This document shows positions 16,335 through 25,250 of a stretch of DNA of 64,000 bases, piece by piece. The notes beneath the pieces were generated by a model. That model ran no database searches and was not told the DNA's origin. It saw nothing but the letters and a program-made list of their open reading frames with translations. Within the stretch, counting starts at the first letter, position 1; each line of letters opens with the position of its first letter. This stretch comes from Serinibacter arcticus. GTDB lineage: Bacteria; Actinomycetota; Actinomycetes; Actinomycetales; Beutenbergiaceae. Both the position numbers and the translations under genes were made by a program. The stretch is from positions 682,001 to 746,000 of the forward strand of contig NZ_RHPJ01000002.1 in NCBI RefSeq assembly GCF_004786095.1, read 5' to 3'.

Positions 16335-17753
16335 GCCGTTCACCCCGGCGCCCCCGGCGCCCGCGGCCGCCGCGGTCGGTGCGGACGTCGGGGCGGCCGC
16401 GAGGTCGCGCCCGTCGGGGCCGTGCGCCGAGGGGTCGGCCTGCGCCGCGGGCGAGCCGAGCAGGATGTTGAGCAGGATCGCCGTGATGGCGCCGGCCGAG
16501 ATGCCCGAGTCGAAGATGAGGGTGAACCACGTCGGGAACTGGTCGTAGATCGTGGGTGACACGGTGGGGAGCAGCGCGACGCCGATCGAGATCGCCACGA
16601 CGAGGATCGTGCGGTTGGTGAACGCGACCTTGCCGAGCGTGCGGATGCCCGACGCCGCGACCATCCCGAAGAGCGCGATGCCGGCGCCGCCGAGCACGGC
16701 CCGCGGCACGCCCTCGACCCCGGCCGCGACCTTCGGCAGCAGACCGAGGACGACGAGGATGCCGCCGGCCATGGTCGCGACGTAGCGCGAGCGCACGCCG
16801 GTCAGCGAGACCAGCCCGACGTTCTGCGCGAACGCCGTGTACGGGAACGTGTTGAAGATGCCGCCCAGGACGGTTCCCAGACCGTCGGCGCGCAGGCCGT
16901 CGGCGAGCGAGCGGGGCGTGACCGGCTTCTCGACGATCTCGCCGACGGCGATCATGTCGCCGGTCGTCTCGGTCATGATCACGATGCCGACGATGAGCAT
17001 CGAGACGATCGCGGCCACCTGGAACGTCGGCACCCCGAAGTGAAACGGCGTCACGACGGCGAACCAGCTCGCGTCGCCGACGGCCGAGAAGTCGACCATC
17101 CCCGGGACGAGCAGCGCGGCGATCGTGCCGAGCACGAGGCCGGTCAGGACGGACACGCGCTGGATCGCCGGGGGAGCGAACCGCTCCACGGCGAGGATCA
17201 GCACCAGCGTGCCGGCCGCGAACGCGACGTTCACGGGCGGCGCGCCGTCCTGCGCACCGTCCACGATCCAGCCGGCGGCCACGTCCATCAGGGACAGCCC
17301 GATGATCGTGATCACGGTGCCGGTGACGATCGGCGGGAAGAACCGCAGCAGGCGCGAGAAGAACGGCGCCAGCAGGATCATGAAGACGCCGCACGCGATG
17401 GTCGCGCCGAAGATCGCGGTGATGCCGCCGTCCCCGTTCCCGATCGCGATCATCGGCCCGACGGCGGCGAACGTGACGCCCTGCATGAGCGGCAGCCGCA
17501 CCCCGAACCGCCAGAACCCGATCGACTGCACGATGGTCGCCAGGCCCGCGACGAACAGGTCGGCGCTGATGAGGAACGCCATCTCCTCCGGGCTCAGCCC
17601 GATCGCCCCACCCACGATGAGCGGCACGGCGACGGCGCCCGCGTACATCGCGAGCACGTGCTGCAGGCCCAGGGGGAACAGCCGCGCCAGGGATGGGACC
17701 GTGTCGACGGTGTTGGCGCTGTCGACGGTGCCGCTCGTCTCGCTCGTGGCCAT
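16293..17753 (-). CDS. NCS2 urate/xanthine permease (UraA/PucK/UacT type)
   Basis: 486 residues with about 12-14 transmembrane helices. The family signature QNVGLVSLTGVRSRYV is present, as are the TM8-region Glu in MTETTGD and the start LGLQHVLAMYAGAVAVPL. This nucleobase:cation symporter subfamily imports urate or xanthine. The convergent HpxO-like gene and the island fit urate. The final 50 residues are Ala/Pro/Gly-rich and are encoded partly opposite the hpxO 3' end (16293-16334). AGGGAG lies about 7 nt before the ATG. Confidence 0.88.
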   Translation of the reverse strand: MATSETSGTVDSANTVDTVPSLARLFPLGLQHVLAMYAGAVAVPLIVGGAIGLSPEEMAFLISADLFVAGLATIVQSIGFWRFGVRLPLMQGVTFAAVGPMIAIGNGDGGITAIFGATIACGVFMILLAPFFSRLLRFFPPIVTGTVITIIGLSLMDVAAGWIVDGAQDGAPPVNVAFAAGTLVLILAVERFAPPAIQRVSVLTGLVLGTIAALLVPGMVDFSAVGDASWFAVVTPFHFGVPTFQVAAIVSMLIVGIVIMTETTGDMIAVGEIVEKPVTPRSLADGLRADGLGTVLGGIFNTFPYTAFAQNVGLVSLTGVRSRYVATMAGGILVVLGLLPKVAAGVEGVPRAVLGGAGIALFGMVAASGIRTLGKVAFTNRTILVVAISIGVALLPTVSPTIYDQFPTWFTLIFDSGISAGAITAILLNILLGSPAAQADPSAHGPDGRDLAAAPTSAPTAAAAGAGGAGVNGSAPVPSVDAPAER

Positions 17754-17818
17754 GGGTCGCTCCCTGCTCCGAGGGGCGACGGCCGGGAGCGCGTCGCTCC
17801 GTTGCCGTGACGAGGGTG

Positions 17819-17838
17819 AGCGTAGACACGTTCGAACG
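17819..17838 (-). promoter_or_regulatory. Promoter of the urate/xanthine permease with a 10-bp palindrome
   Basis: On the minus strand TACGCT (17819-17824) fits a -10 hexamer about 65 nt before the start. CGTTCGAACG (17829-17838) is a perfect palindrome just upstream of it, placed where a regulator could block polymerase. No regulator gene for purine catabolism is present in the window. Confidence 0.4.
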
Positions 17839-17972
17839 AGCGCGACCAGGCGTCTCAGGAAGGTTTTACCGCGTCGTTACGGGCGGGCGACGTCGGCCCG
17901 GCGCGGGCGGTTCGTCCGGCCGTCGTCCACGGGTCGTACGCGGCGAGCGCGGGAGCGGAACGACCTGCCACC

Positions 17973-19454
17973 ATGCTGCCCATGTCCACCACCGCGCCGC
18001 GTCCGGCGCCCGTGTCCCCTGCCTCCGGCGTCGTCGGCGTGCTCGACCGCTACTTCCTCATCAGCGAGCGCGGGTCGACCGTCGGTCGCGAGATCCGCGG
18101 CGGCATCGTGACGTTCGTGGCGATGAGCTACATCATCGTGCTGAACCCGATCATCCTCGGCGGCACCGACGGGACCGGCGCGTTCCTCGGCGGCGGGGAC
18201 GCGGCGTCGGCGCAGGTCAAGATCGCGGCGACGACGGCGCTCGTCGCCGGGCTCCTGTCGATCGCCATGGGCGTGGTCTCGAAGATGCCGATCGCGATGG
18301 CGGCGGGCCTCGGTCTGAACGCCGTCGTGGCCTACGGCATCGCGCTGATGCCGGGCATGACGTGGGCGGACGCGATGGGCATCGTCGTGCTCGAGGGGCT
18401 GCTGATCCTCGTGCTGGTGCTGACCGGGGTGCGGCAGGCGGTGTTCAACGCGGTGCCGGCCGAGCTCAAGGTCTCCATCAGCGTCGGCATCGGCCTGTTC
18501 ATCGCGTTCATCGGCGTCGTCAACGCCGGCTTCGTCCGCACCGGGGCCGGGACGCCGGTCGAGCTCGGGATCGGCGGGTCGATCGCGAGCTGGCCGCTGC
18601 TGGTGTTCGTCGTCGGCCTCATCGTCTCGATCGTGCTGTGGATCAAGCAGACGCGCGGCGCGCTGCTGATCTCGATCGTGGCGACGACGGTGCTCGCGTT
18701 CCTCATCGAGACGTTCGGCCACGTGCAGGGCGGTGCCGAGGGGACCGGGTGGGCGAGCAACGTGCCGGTGTGGCCGGGGTCGCCCGTCGCGGCGCCCGAC
18801 TTCTCGCTGGTGGGTCAGGTGTCGCTGCTCGGCTCGTTCGAGAAGCTCACGTTCATCACCGTGGTGCTGCTCGTCTTCACGCTGCTGCTCGCGGACTTCT
18901 TCGACACGATGGGCACGATGGTCGCCATCGGCGGCGCCGCCGGACTGCTCGACGCGCAGGGCAACCCGCCCCGCACCAAGCAGATCCTCGTGGTCGACTC
19001 GCTCGGCGCGGTCGCGGGTGGCGCGGGTTCGGTCAGCTCCAACACCGCCTACATCGAGTCCTCCGCCGGCGTGGCCGACGGCGCTCGCACCGGCCTGGCC
19101 TCGGTGGTCACCGGCGCCGCGTTCCTGCTCGCGACGTTCCTCTCGCCGCTCGTGCTGATGGTCCCGGCCGAGGCCGCCGCACCCGCGCTCGTGGTCGTCG
19201 GCTTCCTGATGATGACCCAGATCACGGGCATCGACTGGAAGAACCTCGAGGTCGCGATCCCGGCGTTCCTGGTCATCGCGCTGATGCCGTTCACGTACTC
19301 GATCACGGTCGGCCTCGGCGCCGGGTTCGTCACGTTCGTGCTGATCAAGGTGCTGCTGGGCAAGGGCCGCCAGGTGCACGCGCTGATGTGGGTCGCCGCG
19401 GTGATGTTCGTCCTGTACTTCGTGCGGGGCCCGATCCAGGCGCTGGTGGGCTGA
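17973..19454 (+). CDS. NCS2-family permease, AzgA type (hypoxanthine/adenine/guanine)
   Basis: 493 residues with multiple transmembrane segments. AzgA-subfamily features are LDRYFLISERGSTVGREIRG at the N-terminus, the substrate-region FFDTMGTMVAIGG and SSNTAYIESSAGVADGARTG. It is a proton-coupled importer of adenine, guanine or hypoxanthine and so supplies salvage and the hydroxylase. It is divergent from the urate/xanthine permease and precedes purD. No clear ribosome-binding site is seen; ATG at 17982 (MSTT) is an equally possible start. Confidence 0.9.
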   Translation: MLPMSTTAPRPAPVSPASGVVGVLDRYFLISERGSTVGREIRGGIVTFVAMSYIIVLNPIILGGTDGTGAFLGGGDAASAQVKIAATTALVAGLLSIAMGVVSKMPIAMAAGLGLNAVVAYGIALMPGMTWADAMGIVVLEGLLILVLVLTGVRQAVFNAVPAELKVSISVGIGLFIAFIGVVNAGFVRTGAGTPVELGIGGSIASWPLLVFVVGLIVSIVLWIKQTRGALLISIVATTVLAFLIETFGHVQGGAEGTGWASNVPVWPGSPVAAPDFSLVGQVSLLGSFEKLTFITVVLLVFTLLLADFFDTMGTMVAIGGAAGLLDAQGNPPRTKQILVVDSLGAVAGGAGSVSSNTAYIESSAGVADGARTGLASVVTGAAFLLATFLSPLVLMVPAEAAAPALVVVGFLMMTQITGIDWKNLEVAIPAFLVIALMPFTYSITVGLGAGFVTFVLIKVLLGKGRQVHALMWVAAVMFVLYFVRGPIQALVG

Positions 19455-19523
19455 CCCGCCGCCGGCGGTGGCGTCCGCGGCGTCCGGGTGGCGGCCCCGG
19501 CGGCGCGCGCCGCCACCCGCCGA

Positions 19524-19529
19524 TAGGCT
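19524..19529 (+). promoter_or_regulatory. -10 element of purD
   Basis: TAGGCT ends 8 nt before the GTG of purD and no Shine-Dalgarno sequence follows, which suits a leaderless or near-leaderless mRNA. Confidence 0.5.
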
Positions 19530-19537
19530 CGGGCACC

Positions 19538-20836
19538 GTGAAGATCCTCGTCGTCGGCTCCGGCGCCCGTGAGCACGCCCTCGCCCGTCACCTCGCGCTG
19601 GCGGGGGCCGATCTCGTGATCGCACCGGGCAACCCCGGCACAGCCGCCTGCGGCGAGAACCGCGCCGTCGACGCGAACGACCCGGCCGCCGTCGCCGCCC
19701 TCGCCCGGGAGATCGACGCCGAGCTGGTCGTCGTCGGACCCGAGGCGCCGCTGGTCGCGGGCGTCGCGGACGCGGTGCGCGCCGTCGGCATCCCCGTGTT
19801 CGGGCCCGATGCCGCGGCCGCCCGGCTCGAGGGCTCCAAGGCCTTCGCCAAGGACGTCATGGCCGCGGCCGAGGTGCCCACGGCGCTCGCCCACGTCTGC
19901 ACGACGCAGGCCGAGGTGGCCGACGCGCTCGACGCCTTCGGCCCGCCCTACGTCGTCAAGGACGACGGGCTCGCGGCCGGCAAGGGCGTCGTGGTCACCG
20001 ACGACCGCGAGGCCGCCCTCGCGCACGCCGCCGACTGCCTCGCGAAGGCGGTCGGGGCGCACGTCGTCAACCAGGTGGTGATCGAGGAGTTCCTCGACGG
20101 CCCCGAGGTCTCCCTCTTCTGCCTGAGCGACGGCGTCGACGTCCTCCCGCTCGCCCCCGCGCAGGACTTCAAGCGGATCTTCGACGGCGACGCGGGACCC
20201 AACACCGGCGGCATGGGCGCGTACACGCCGCTCGCGTGGGCCCCGGACGACCTCACCGAGCAGGTGCTGGAGCGGGTGGCGCGCCCCACCGTCGCCGAGC
20301 TCGCGCGCCGCGGGACCCCGTTCGTCGGACTGCTCTACTGCGGCCTCGCGCTCACGAGCCGCGGGCTGCGCGTCATCGAGTTCAACGCGCGCTTCGGCGA
20401 CCCCGAGACGCAGGTCGTCCTCGCGCGTCTCGCCACCCCGCTGGACCGGGCGCTGCACGCGGCGGCCACCGGCTCGCTCGAGGAGCTCGGCGGCCTGCAC
20501 TGGACCGACGACGCCGCCGTGACCGTCGTGCTCGCCACCCCCGGCTACCCGGAGCAGGCCCGCACCGGCGGCGCGATCACCGGCGTCGAGGACGCCGAGG
20601 CCGTCGACGGCGCGTGGGTGCTGCACGCCGGGACGGCGCTCGACGACGACGGTCACCTCGTCGCCGCCGGTGGCCGCGTGCTCTCGGTCGTCGGCACCGG
20701 TGCGACCCTCGCGGAGGCCAGGGCCGTGGCCTACGACGCGGCCGGCCGGATCTCGCTCGAGGGCGGCCAGGTCCGCACCGACATCGCGCTGCGCGCCGAG
20801 CGCGGCGAGGTCACCGTCCCCGGTCCGCAGGCCTAG
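19538..20836 (+). CDS. purD: Phosphoribosylamine-glycine ligase (GAR synthetase)
   Basis: 432 residues, normal length. It ligates glycine to phosphoribosylamine with ATP, the second step of de novo purine synthesis. VKILVVGSGAREHALARHLA begins the N-domain. The ATP-grasp region has YVVKDDGLAAGKGVVV, QDFKRIFDGDAGPNTGGMGA and FNARFGDPETQ. The start GTG at 19538 gives the canonical N-terminus and follows a -10 box. Downstream, a membrane-anchored protein begins 2 nt after the purD stop, suggesting one transcript. Confidence 0.96.
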   Translation: MKILVVGSGAREHALARHLALAGADLVIAPGNPGTAACGENRAVDANDPAAVAALAREIDAELVVVGPEAPLVAGVADAVRAVGIPVFGPDAAAARLEGSKAFAKDVMAAAEVPTALAHVCTTQAEVADALDAFGPPYVVKDDGLAAGKGVVVTDDREAALAHAADCLAKAVGAHVVNQVVIEEFLDGPEVSLFCLSDGVDVLPLAPAQDFKRIFDGDAGPNTGGMGAYTPLAWAPDDLTEQVLERVARPTVAELARRGTPFVGLLYCGLALTSRGLRVIEFNARFGDPETQVVLARLATPLDRALHAAATGSLEELGGLHWTDDAAVTVVLATPGYPEQARTGGAITGVEDAEAVDGAWVLHAGTALDDDGHLVAAGGRVLSVVGTGATLAEARAVAYDAAGRISLEGGQVRTDIALRAERGEVTVPGPQA

Positions 20837-20838
20837 GG

Positions 20839-21567
20839 ATGGTCGACCCCAGCCTGCTGCTGCTCGCGATCGCGGTCCTGCTGGCCGTCGTCGTCGGCGG
20901 CCTGCGGATGGCGCGCGCCGCGGTGCTGCGGGGCGGCGACCGTCGGTCGGTCGCGCTCGACACCGACGTCGGTGTGGACCGCCGCTCCTGGGCGCTCGAG
21001 CGCGGCTGGCGGTACGCACCCGGCCCGAGCCCGATGCCGCCCGACGGCCTCGAGCCGCCGGGCTTCCTGGCACCCGTCGAGGCGACCCACGTGCTGCTCG
21101 GCACTCACGACGGCCGCACGCTCCTGATCTCGACGCGCTCCGGCGAGTACCTCAGCCCGGTCGGAGGCGACCGGGTCGACTGGCGCAGCCAGACGGTCCG
21201 CCTGGCCCACCGCCGTGCGGCGCCGCCCCTGCTGCTGGTGCTCGGCGGTCAGGACGCCACCGGTCCGTTCCCCGGACTCCTGCGGCGACGGCCCGACCTC
21301 GCCCTCGTCCGCTCGCCCCTCGGGCTCCCGTGGCTGCTCGCCACGCCGCCGGGTCAGGAGGAGGCGGTGACGACGGCGCTCGCGCACGTCCTGCACGCCG
21401 ACGTCCCCGGCGGGGTGGTGGTCCAGGCGGACGGGGAGAGCGTCGTCGTCGCGTTCCCCGGCGAGGGCACGCGCGCGCAGGTCGTGCGCCTGCTCCGGCT
21501 CGCGGAGGACGTCGCCCTGGCGCTCGAGCGGGTCGGGGCCGAGCCAAGCTCGGTCGAGGACGCCTAG
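20839..21567 (+). CDS. Membrane-anchored protein of unknown function
   Basis: 242 residues, not recognised. A single N-terminal membrane segment (LLLLAIAVLLAVVVGGL, about residues 6-22) is followed by a soluble domain. That domain has WALERGWRYAPGPSPMPPDG near 50 and a pattern of short beta stretches (THVLLGTHDGRTLLISTRSG, GGVVVQADGESVVVAF) like other actinobacterial proteins with a small beta-rich cytosolic module. The ATG is 2 nt after the purD stop. The C-terminus is a short helix (LLRLAEDVALALERVGAEP). Its link with purine synthesis is positional only. Confidence 0.7.
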   Translation: MVDPSLLLLAIAVLLAVVVGGLRMARAAVLRGGDRRSVALDTDVGVDRRSWALERGWRYAPGPSPMPPDGLEPPGFLAPVEATHVLLGTHDGRTLLISTRSGEYLSPVGGDRVDWRSQTVRLAHRRAAPPLLLVLGGQDATGPFPGLLRRRPDLALVRSPLGLPWLLATPPGQEEAVTTALAHVLHADVPGGVVVQADGESVVVAFPGEGTRAQVVRLLRLAEDVALALERVGAEPSSVEDA

Positions 21568-21576
21568 CCCGAGGTC

Positions 21577-23091
21577 CTACGAGGTCGGCGCGTGCCGCTC
21601 CAGGAACGCGTACACCTCGGCGTCGTCGACCCCGGGGAAGCTGCCGGACGGCAGGGGCCGCAGCACCTGCGCGTGCACCTGGGCGCTCGGCCACGCGTGG
21701 TCCTCCCAGCGCGCGGCGAGGTCGACGGCGGGGCGTCGGCAGCACGAGGCGTCGGGGCAGCGCGACTGCGTGCGGACGGTGGTCTCGCGACCCCGGAACC
21801 ACTTGGCCTGGTTGAACGGGACCCCCACCGTGATGGAGAACCGGGAGCCGGCCCCCGCGCCACCCACGGATCCGGTCTGGCTCGCCTCGAAGTACGTGCC
21901 GGTCGGGGTGTCGGTGTACTGGTGGTACTCGGTGGTGCGGTCGCGCTGGGCGAGCACCTGCCGGGCTGCCCAGAACCGGCAGACGCTCTGTCCCTCGATC
22001 GCGCCGGTCGCGTCCTCGGGGAAGGCGATGCCGTCGTTCTCACCGCCGCGCACGAGGGTGCCGTCGCCGTCGACCCACACCAGGTGCACGGGGATGCCGA
22101 GCTGGCTGGTGGCGAGGTTGATGAACCGCTGCGAGGCGAACTGGTGGGTGATCCCGAACGCGTCGCGGAAGTCCTCGATCGCGAGGTCCTTGCGGGCCTT
22201 GGCTGCCTCGAGGAACGGTACGGCCGCGCCGCGCGGGACCAGCGCGGCCGCGGCGAAGTAGGTGATCTCGAGTCGCTGGCGCAGGAACTCGGCGTACGAC
22301 TCCGGCCGCCCGTGGCCGAGGATGCGGTGCGCCATCGCCTGGAGCGCGAGGGAGCGCAGGCCGTGGCCGCCGGGGATCGACGCGGGCGGGAGGTAGATGC
22401 GGCCGTTGGCGAGGTCGGTGACGGTGCGCGTGGAGTGCGGCAGGTCGGGCACGTGGATGATGTCGAAGCCGAGACTCTCCGCCATCCGCGCGACGGTCCG
22501 GTGCGTCACGGCGCCCTGCTCGTAGCCCGCTTCGCGGATCGCCGCCTCGGCGAGGTCCTCGAGGTCCGGCACGTAGCTGTCGAGCCGCTGCATCGTCAGC
22601 CGCAGATCGGTGGTGGCCCGGCGGGCGGCCTCCGGCGTCGCCACGGCCTCCCGGGCGCGCCGGGCGAGCTCGCCGTGCAGCGCGGTCAGCGACTCCAGCA
22701 CCGCGAGAGGCAGGGTGCGGCTCGGACGGACCACCGGTGCACCGAGCTCGCGGTAGAGCGCGGCGCGCTGCGCGTGCTCCAGGGCGATCTCGAGCTGGGC
22801 CCGGCGGTCGGGGGGCGGTTCGTCGGCGATCAGCTGAGCCGCCGGCACGCCCACGGCGCGCGCGAGCTGCTGCAGCAGCGACAGCCGCGGTTCGCGGCGC
22901 CCGTTCTCGATGTGGGAGAGCTGCGCCGTCGTCGTCCCCGCCGTCTCCGCGAGCTGCGCGAGGGTCAGCCCGGCCGCGGTTCGGAAGTGGCGCAGGCGGC
23001 GACCGAGGGTGAAGGCGTCCGACGCCGTCGCCTCCGCCTCGGGGGTCTCACCGACGTCGATGTAGGACGTGCGACGCGCCTGGGGTGCCAT
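21577..23091 (-). CDS. XRE/ScfR-family regulator, RamB-like
   Basis: 504 residues. Residues of about 28-85 form an XRE helix-turn-helix (LRHFRTAAGLTLAQLAETAG, then LSHIENGRREP). The middle has an ImmA/IrrE-like region in which the expected HExxH appears as MAHRILGH, so protease activity is unlikely. The C-terminal DUF2083-type domain carries Cys residues in RCPDASCCRRP. This layout matches the short-chain fatty acid/RamB regulators, which in Corynebacterium and Mycobacterium control acetate, glyoxylate and gluconeogenic genes. It is divergent from pckG with two inverted repeats between. The ATG at 23091 is 6 nt after TATCGT on the minus strand, indicating a leaderless mRNA. Confidence 0.85.
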   Translation of the reverse strand: MAPQARRTSYIDVGETPEAEATASDAFTLGRRLRHFRTAAGLTLAQLAETAGTTTAQLSHIENGRREPRLSLLQQLARAVGVPAAQLIADEPPPDRRAQLEIALEHAQRAALYRELGAPVVRPSRTLPLAVLESLTALHGELARRAREAVATPEAARRATTDLRLTMQRLDSYVPDLEDLAEAAIREAGYEQGAVTHRTVARMAESLGFDIIHVPDLPHSTRTVTDLANGRIYLPPASIPGGHGLRSLALQAMAHRILGHGRPESYAEFLRQRLEITYFAAAALVPRGAAVPFLEAAKARKDLAIEDFRDAFGITHQFASQRFINLATSQLGIPVHLVWVDGDGTLVRGGENDGIAFPEDATGAIEGQSVCRFWAARQVLAQRDRTTEYHQYTDTPTGTYFEASQTGSVGGAGAGSRFSITVGVPFNQAKWFRGRETTVRTQSRCPDASCCRRPAVDLAARWEDHAWPSAQVHAQVLRPLPSGSFPGVDDAEVYAFLERHAPTS

Positions 23092-23105
23092 GAGTTGACG
23101 ATAGG

Positions 23106-23125
23106 GCAACTTTCGCCGTAGTTGC
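23106..23125. promoter_or_regulatory. Inverted repeat, candidate operator (regulator side)
   Basis: GCAACT (23106-23111) and AGTTGC (23120-23125) are 6-bp arms around 8 nt. CAACTTTCGCC resembles the A/T-rich AACTTTGCAAA-type site known for RamB. It covers the zone upstream of the regulator's -10 box, which suggests autoregulation; binding is inferred. Confidence 0.45.
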
Positions 23126-23138
23126 ACAAGGGCGGGCC

Positions 23139-23151
23139 TGCAAATCTTGCA
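23139..23151. promoter_or_regulatory. Palindrome TGCAA-ATC-TTGCA, candidate operator (pckG side)
   Basis: This is a perfect 13-bp palindrome with a 3-nt centre, located at the expected -35 of the pckG promoter. The TTGCA core resembles the TTTGCAAA part of RamB sites. It is the best candidate for control of pckG by the divergent regulator. Confidence 0.5.
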
Positions 23152-23173
23152 CGGGTGGGCCCACGCTGGTCCC

Positions 23174-25057
23174 ATGACCGCAACCATCGTCCCCCCGAGC
23201 GCCACCTCCGCCACCGCCGGCACCGGCACTGACACCGGCGAGGCTGCGCCGCACGCCCGTCCCGTCCACGGCACGCCGTCGACGCGCGCCGACGTCCTCG
23301 CGTGGGTCGAGCGCACCGCCGCGCTGACCGAGCCGGACCGGATCGTCTGGATCGACGGCAGCGACGCCGAGAACGCCGCGCTGCTGGCCGAGATGGTCGA
23401 CGCCGGCACCCTGCTCCCGCTCAACCCCGAGCTGCGCCCGGACTCCTACCTCGCGCGCTCGTCGCCGAGCGACGTGGCGCGGGTCGAGGGCCGCACGTTC
23501 ATCTGCTCCGCCACGCGGGAGGCCGCCGGGCCGACCAACAACTGGCGCGACCCGGCCCAGATGCGCACCATGCTCGCCGGCCTGTTCGCCGGGGCGATGC
23601 GCGGCCGCACGATGTACGTCGCGCCGTTCGCGATGGGTCCGCTGGACTCCCCGCTGGCGCGCTTCGGGATCGAGATCACGGACTCGCCCTACGTCGTCGT
23701 GAGCATGCGCATCATGACGCGGATGGGCGAGGGCGCCCTGGGGCGGATCGACGACGGCGCGGCCTGGGTGCCCGCGATCCACAGCGTGGGTGCGCCGCTC
23801 GGGCCGGACGAGGTCGACGTGGCGTGGCCGTGCAACGACGAGAAGTACATCGTGCACTTCCCCGAGAGCCGCGAGATCTGGAGCTTCGGCTCTGGCTACG
23901 GCGGGAACGCGCTGCTGGGCAAGAAGTGCTTCGCGCTGCGGATCGCCTCCGTGATCGCGCGCGACGAGGGCTGGCTGGCCGAGCACATGCTGCTCATCCG
24001 GGCCACCTCGCCCGAGGGACGGCGGCTGCACCTCGCGGCCGCGTTCCCCTCCGCGTGCGGCAAGACCAACCTCGCGATGCTGCAGCCGACGCTGCCGGGC
24101 TGGAGCGTGGAGACGCTCGGCGACGACATCGTCTGGATGGCGCCCCGGACCGGCGAGGACGGCGTGACCCGCCTGCGCGCGATCAACCCGGAGGCGGGCT
24201 TCTTCGGCGTCGCCCCGGGGACGGGGTGGGCGACCAACCCGGTCGCGATGGAGACGATGCGCTCCGGCGTCGTCTTCACGAACGTGGCGCTGACCGACGA
24301 CGGCGACGTGTGGTGGGAGGGCATGACCGAGCAGGCTCCGGCGCACCTGATCGACTGGCGCGGCGAGGACTGGACGCCGGCGGCGGGTCGTCCCGCCGCG
24401 CACCCGAACGCGCGCTTCACCGTGGCGGCCGCGCAGTGCCCGACGATGGCGCCCGACTGGGAGGACCCCGAGGGCGTCGCGCTCGACGCGATCCTGTTCG
24501 GCGGCCGCCGCCCCTCGACCGTGCCGCTCGTGAGCCACGCCGGTTCGTGGACGCAGGGCGTGCTGATGGGGGCGACGGTGGCCTCGGAGCGCACGGCCGC
24601 GGCCGAGGGGACGCTGGGGGAGCTGCGTCGCGACCCGTTCGCGATGCTGCCCTTCACCGGCTACGCGCTTGCCGACTACCTGGCGCACTGGCTCGCCGTC
24701 GGGGAGCGGCTCGGCGAGGGCGCACCGCAGATCTTCGGCGTCAACTGGTTCCGCAAGGACGCCTCCGGACGCTTCCTGTGGCCCGGTTTCGGGGAGAACG
24801 CGCGCGTGCTGGCGTGGATCGCCGGGCGGGTGGCCGGGACGGCGGGCGGCCGGGCGACGGCGATCGGGCGCGTCCCCACGCCCGACGACCTGGACGTGTC
24901 GGGCCTCGGCCTGAGCGAGTCGACGCTCGACCAGCTCGTCGAGGTCGATCCGGTGGCGTGGCAGCGCGAGCTGAGCCGCTCGGCGCAGTACCTGGAGGAG
25001 ATCGGGGCGCCGGCGGCGCTGCGCCAGGAGCTGATGGCGTCGATCGACCGCCTCTGA
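23174..25057 (+). CDS. pckG: Phosphoenolpyruvate carboxykinase (GTP)
   Basis: 627 residues, usual length for the GTP-dependent class. It converts oxaloacetate and GTP to PEP, GDP and CO2, the entry to gluconeogenesis. Seen motifs are the P-loop [12 protein letters not shown], the metal-binding GDDIVWM, the lid-side region [15 protein letters not shown] and the guanine-site FGVNWFRKD. The first 35 residues are Ala/Thr-rich and non-conserved. ATG 23174 follows a CACGCT hexamer by 6 nt. The divergent RamB-like regulator fits known links between that family and acetate/gluconeogenic carbon flow. Confidence 0.96.
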   Translation: MTATIVPPSATSATAGTGTDTGEAAPHARPVHGTPSTRADVLAWVERTAALTEPDRIVWIDGSDAENAALLAEMVDAGTLLPLNPELRPDSYLARSSPSDVARVEGRTFICSATREAAGPTNNWRDPAQMRTMLAGLFAGAMRGRTMYVAPFAMGPLDSPLARFGIEITDSPYVVVSMRIMTRMGEGALGRIDDGAAWVPAIHSVGAPLGPDEVDVAWPCNDEKYIVHFPESREIWSFGSGYGGNALLGKKCFALRIASVIARDEGWLAEHMLLIRATSPEGRRLHLAAAFPSACGKTNLAMLQPTLPGWSVETLGDDIVWMAPRTGEDGVTRLRAINPEAGFFGVAPGTGWATNPVAMETMRSGVVFTNVALTDDGDVWWEGMTEQAPAHLIDWRGEDWTPAAGRPAAHPNARFTVAAAQCPTMAPDWEDPEGVALDAILFGGRRPSTVPLVSHAGSWTQGVLMGATVASERTAAAEGTLGELRRDPFAMLPFTGYALADYLAHWLAVGERLGEGAPQIFGVNWFRKDASGRFLWPGFGENARVLAWIAGRVAGTAGGRATAIGRVPTPDDLDVSGLGLSESTLDQLVEVDPVAWQRELSRSAQYLEEIGAPAALRQELMASIDRL

Positions 25058-25106
25058 GTGCCCGCCGCCCCGTCCGGCCGGCGGGCCGACTCCCCGCCGA
25101 CAATGC

Positions 25107-25230
25107 GTATGAGTGCTCTATCCCGCCGACAGGGCAGTCACGCGCATTCTCAGCGAGCTCCCCCTCCGTCGACCCTGCAGATGACTGCTCTATCGCTCGG
25201 ACAGAGCAGTCACCGGCATTCTCGGCGAAC
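25107..25230. repeat. Two tandem imperfect hairpin elements (72-bp period)
   Basis: Copy 1 has its stem core at 25110-25140, copy 2 at 25182-25212. Copy 2 has perfect 10-bp arms TGACTGCTCT/AGAGCAGTCA; copy 1 is the same with mismatches. Both continue to a right end CATTCTCRGCGA. They lie between pckG and a convergent epimerase gene, so may end transcription from both sides. Their ends match the dispersed family seen at 26988, 36809 and 53683. Confidence 0.7.
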
Positions 25231-25250
25231 CGGTGGGGGTGCGAGCGGCG

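Larger units (their letters stand above)
23098..23167. promoter_or_regulatory. Divergent promoters of the RamB-like gene and pckG
   Basis: Minus strand: TATCGT (23098-23103), 6 nt before the regulator ATG. Plus strand: CACGCT (23162-23167), 6 nt before the pckG ATG. Both positions suit leaderless mRNAs. The two inverted repeats between them fall in or next to the expected -35 zones. Confidence 0.5.
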
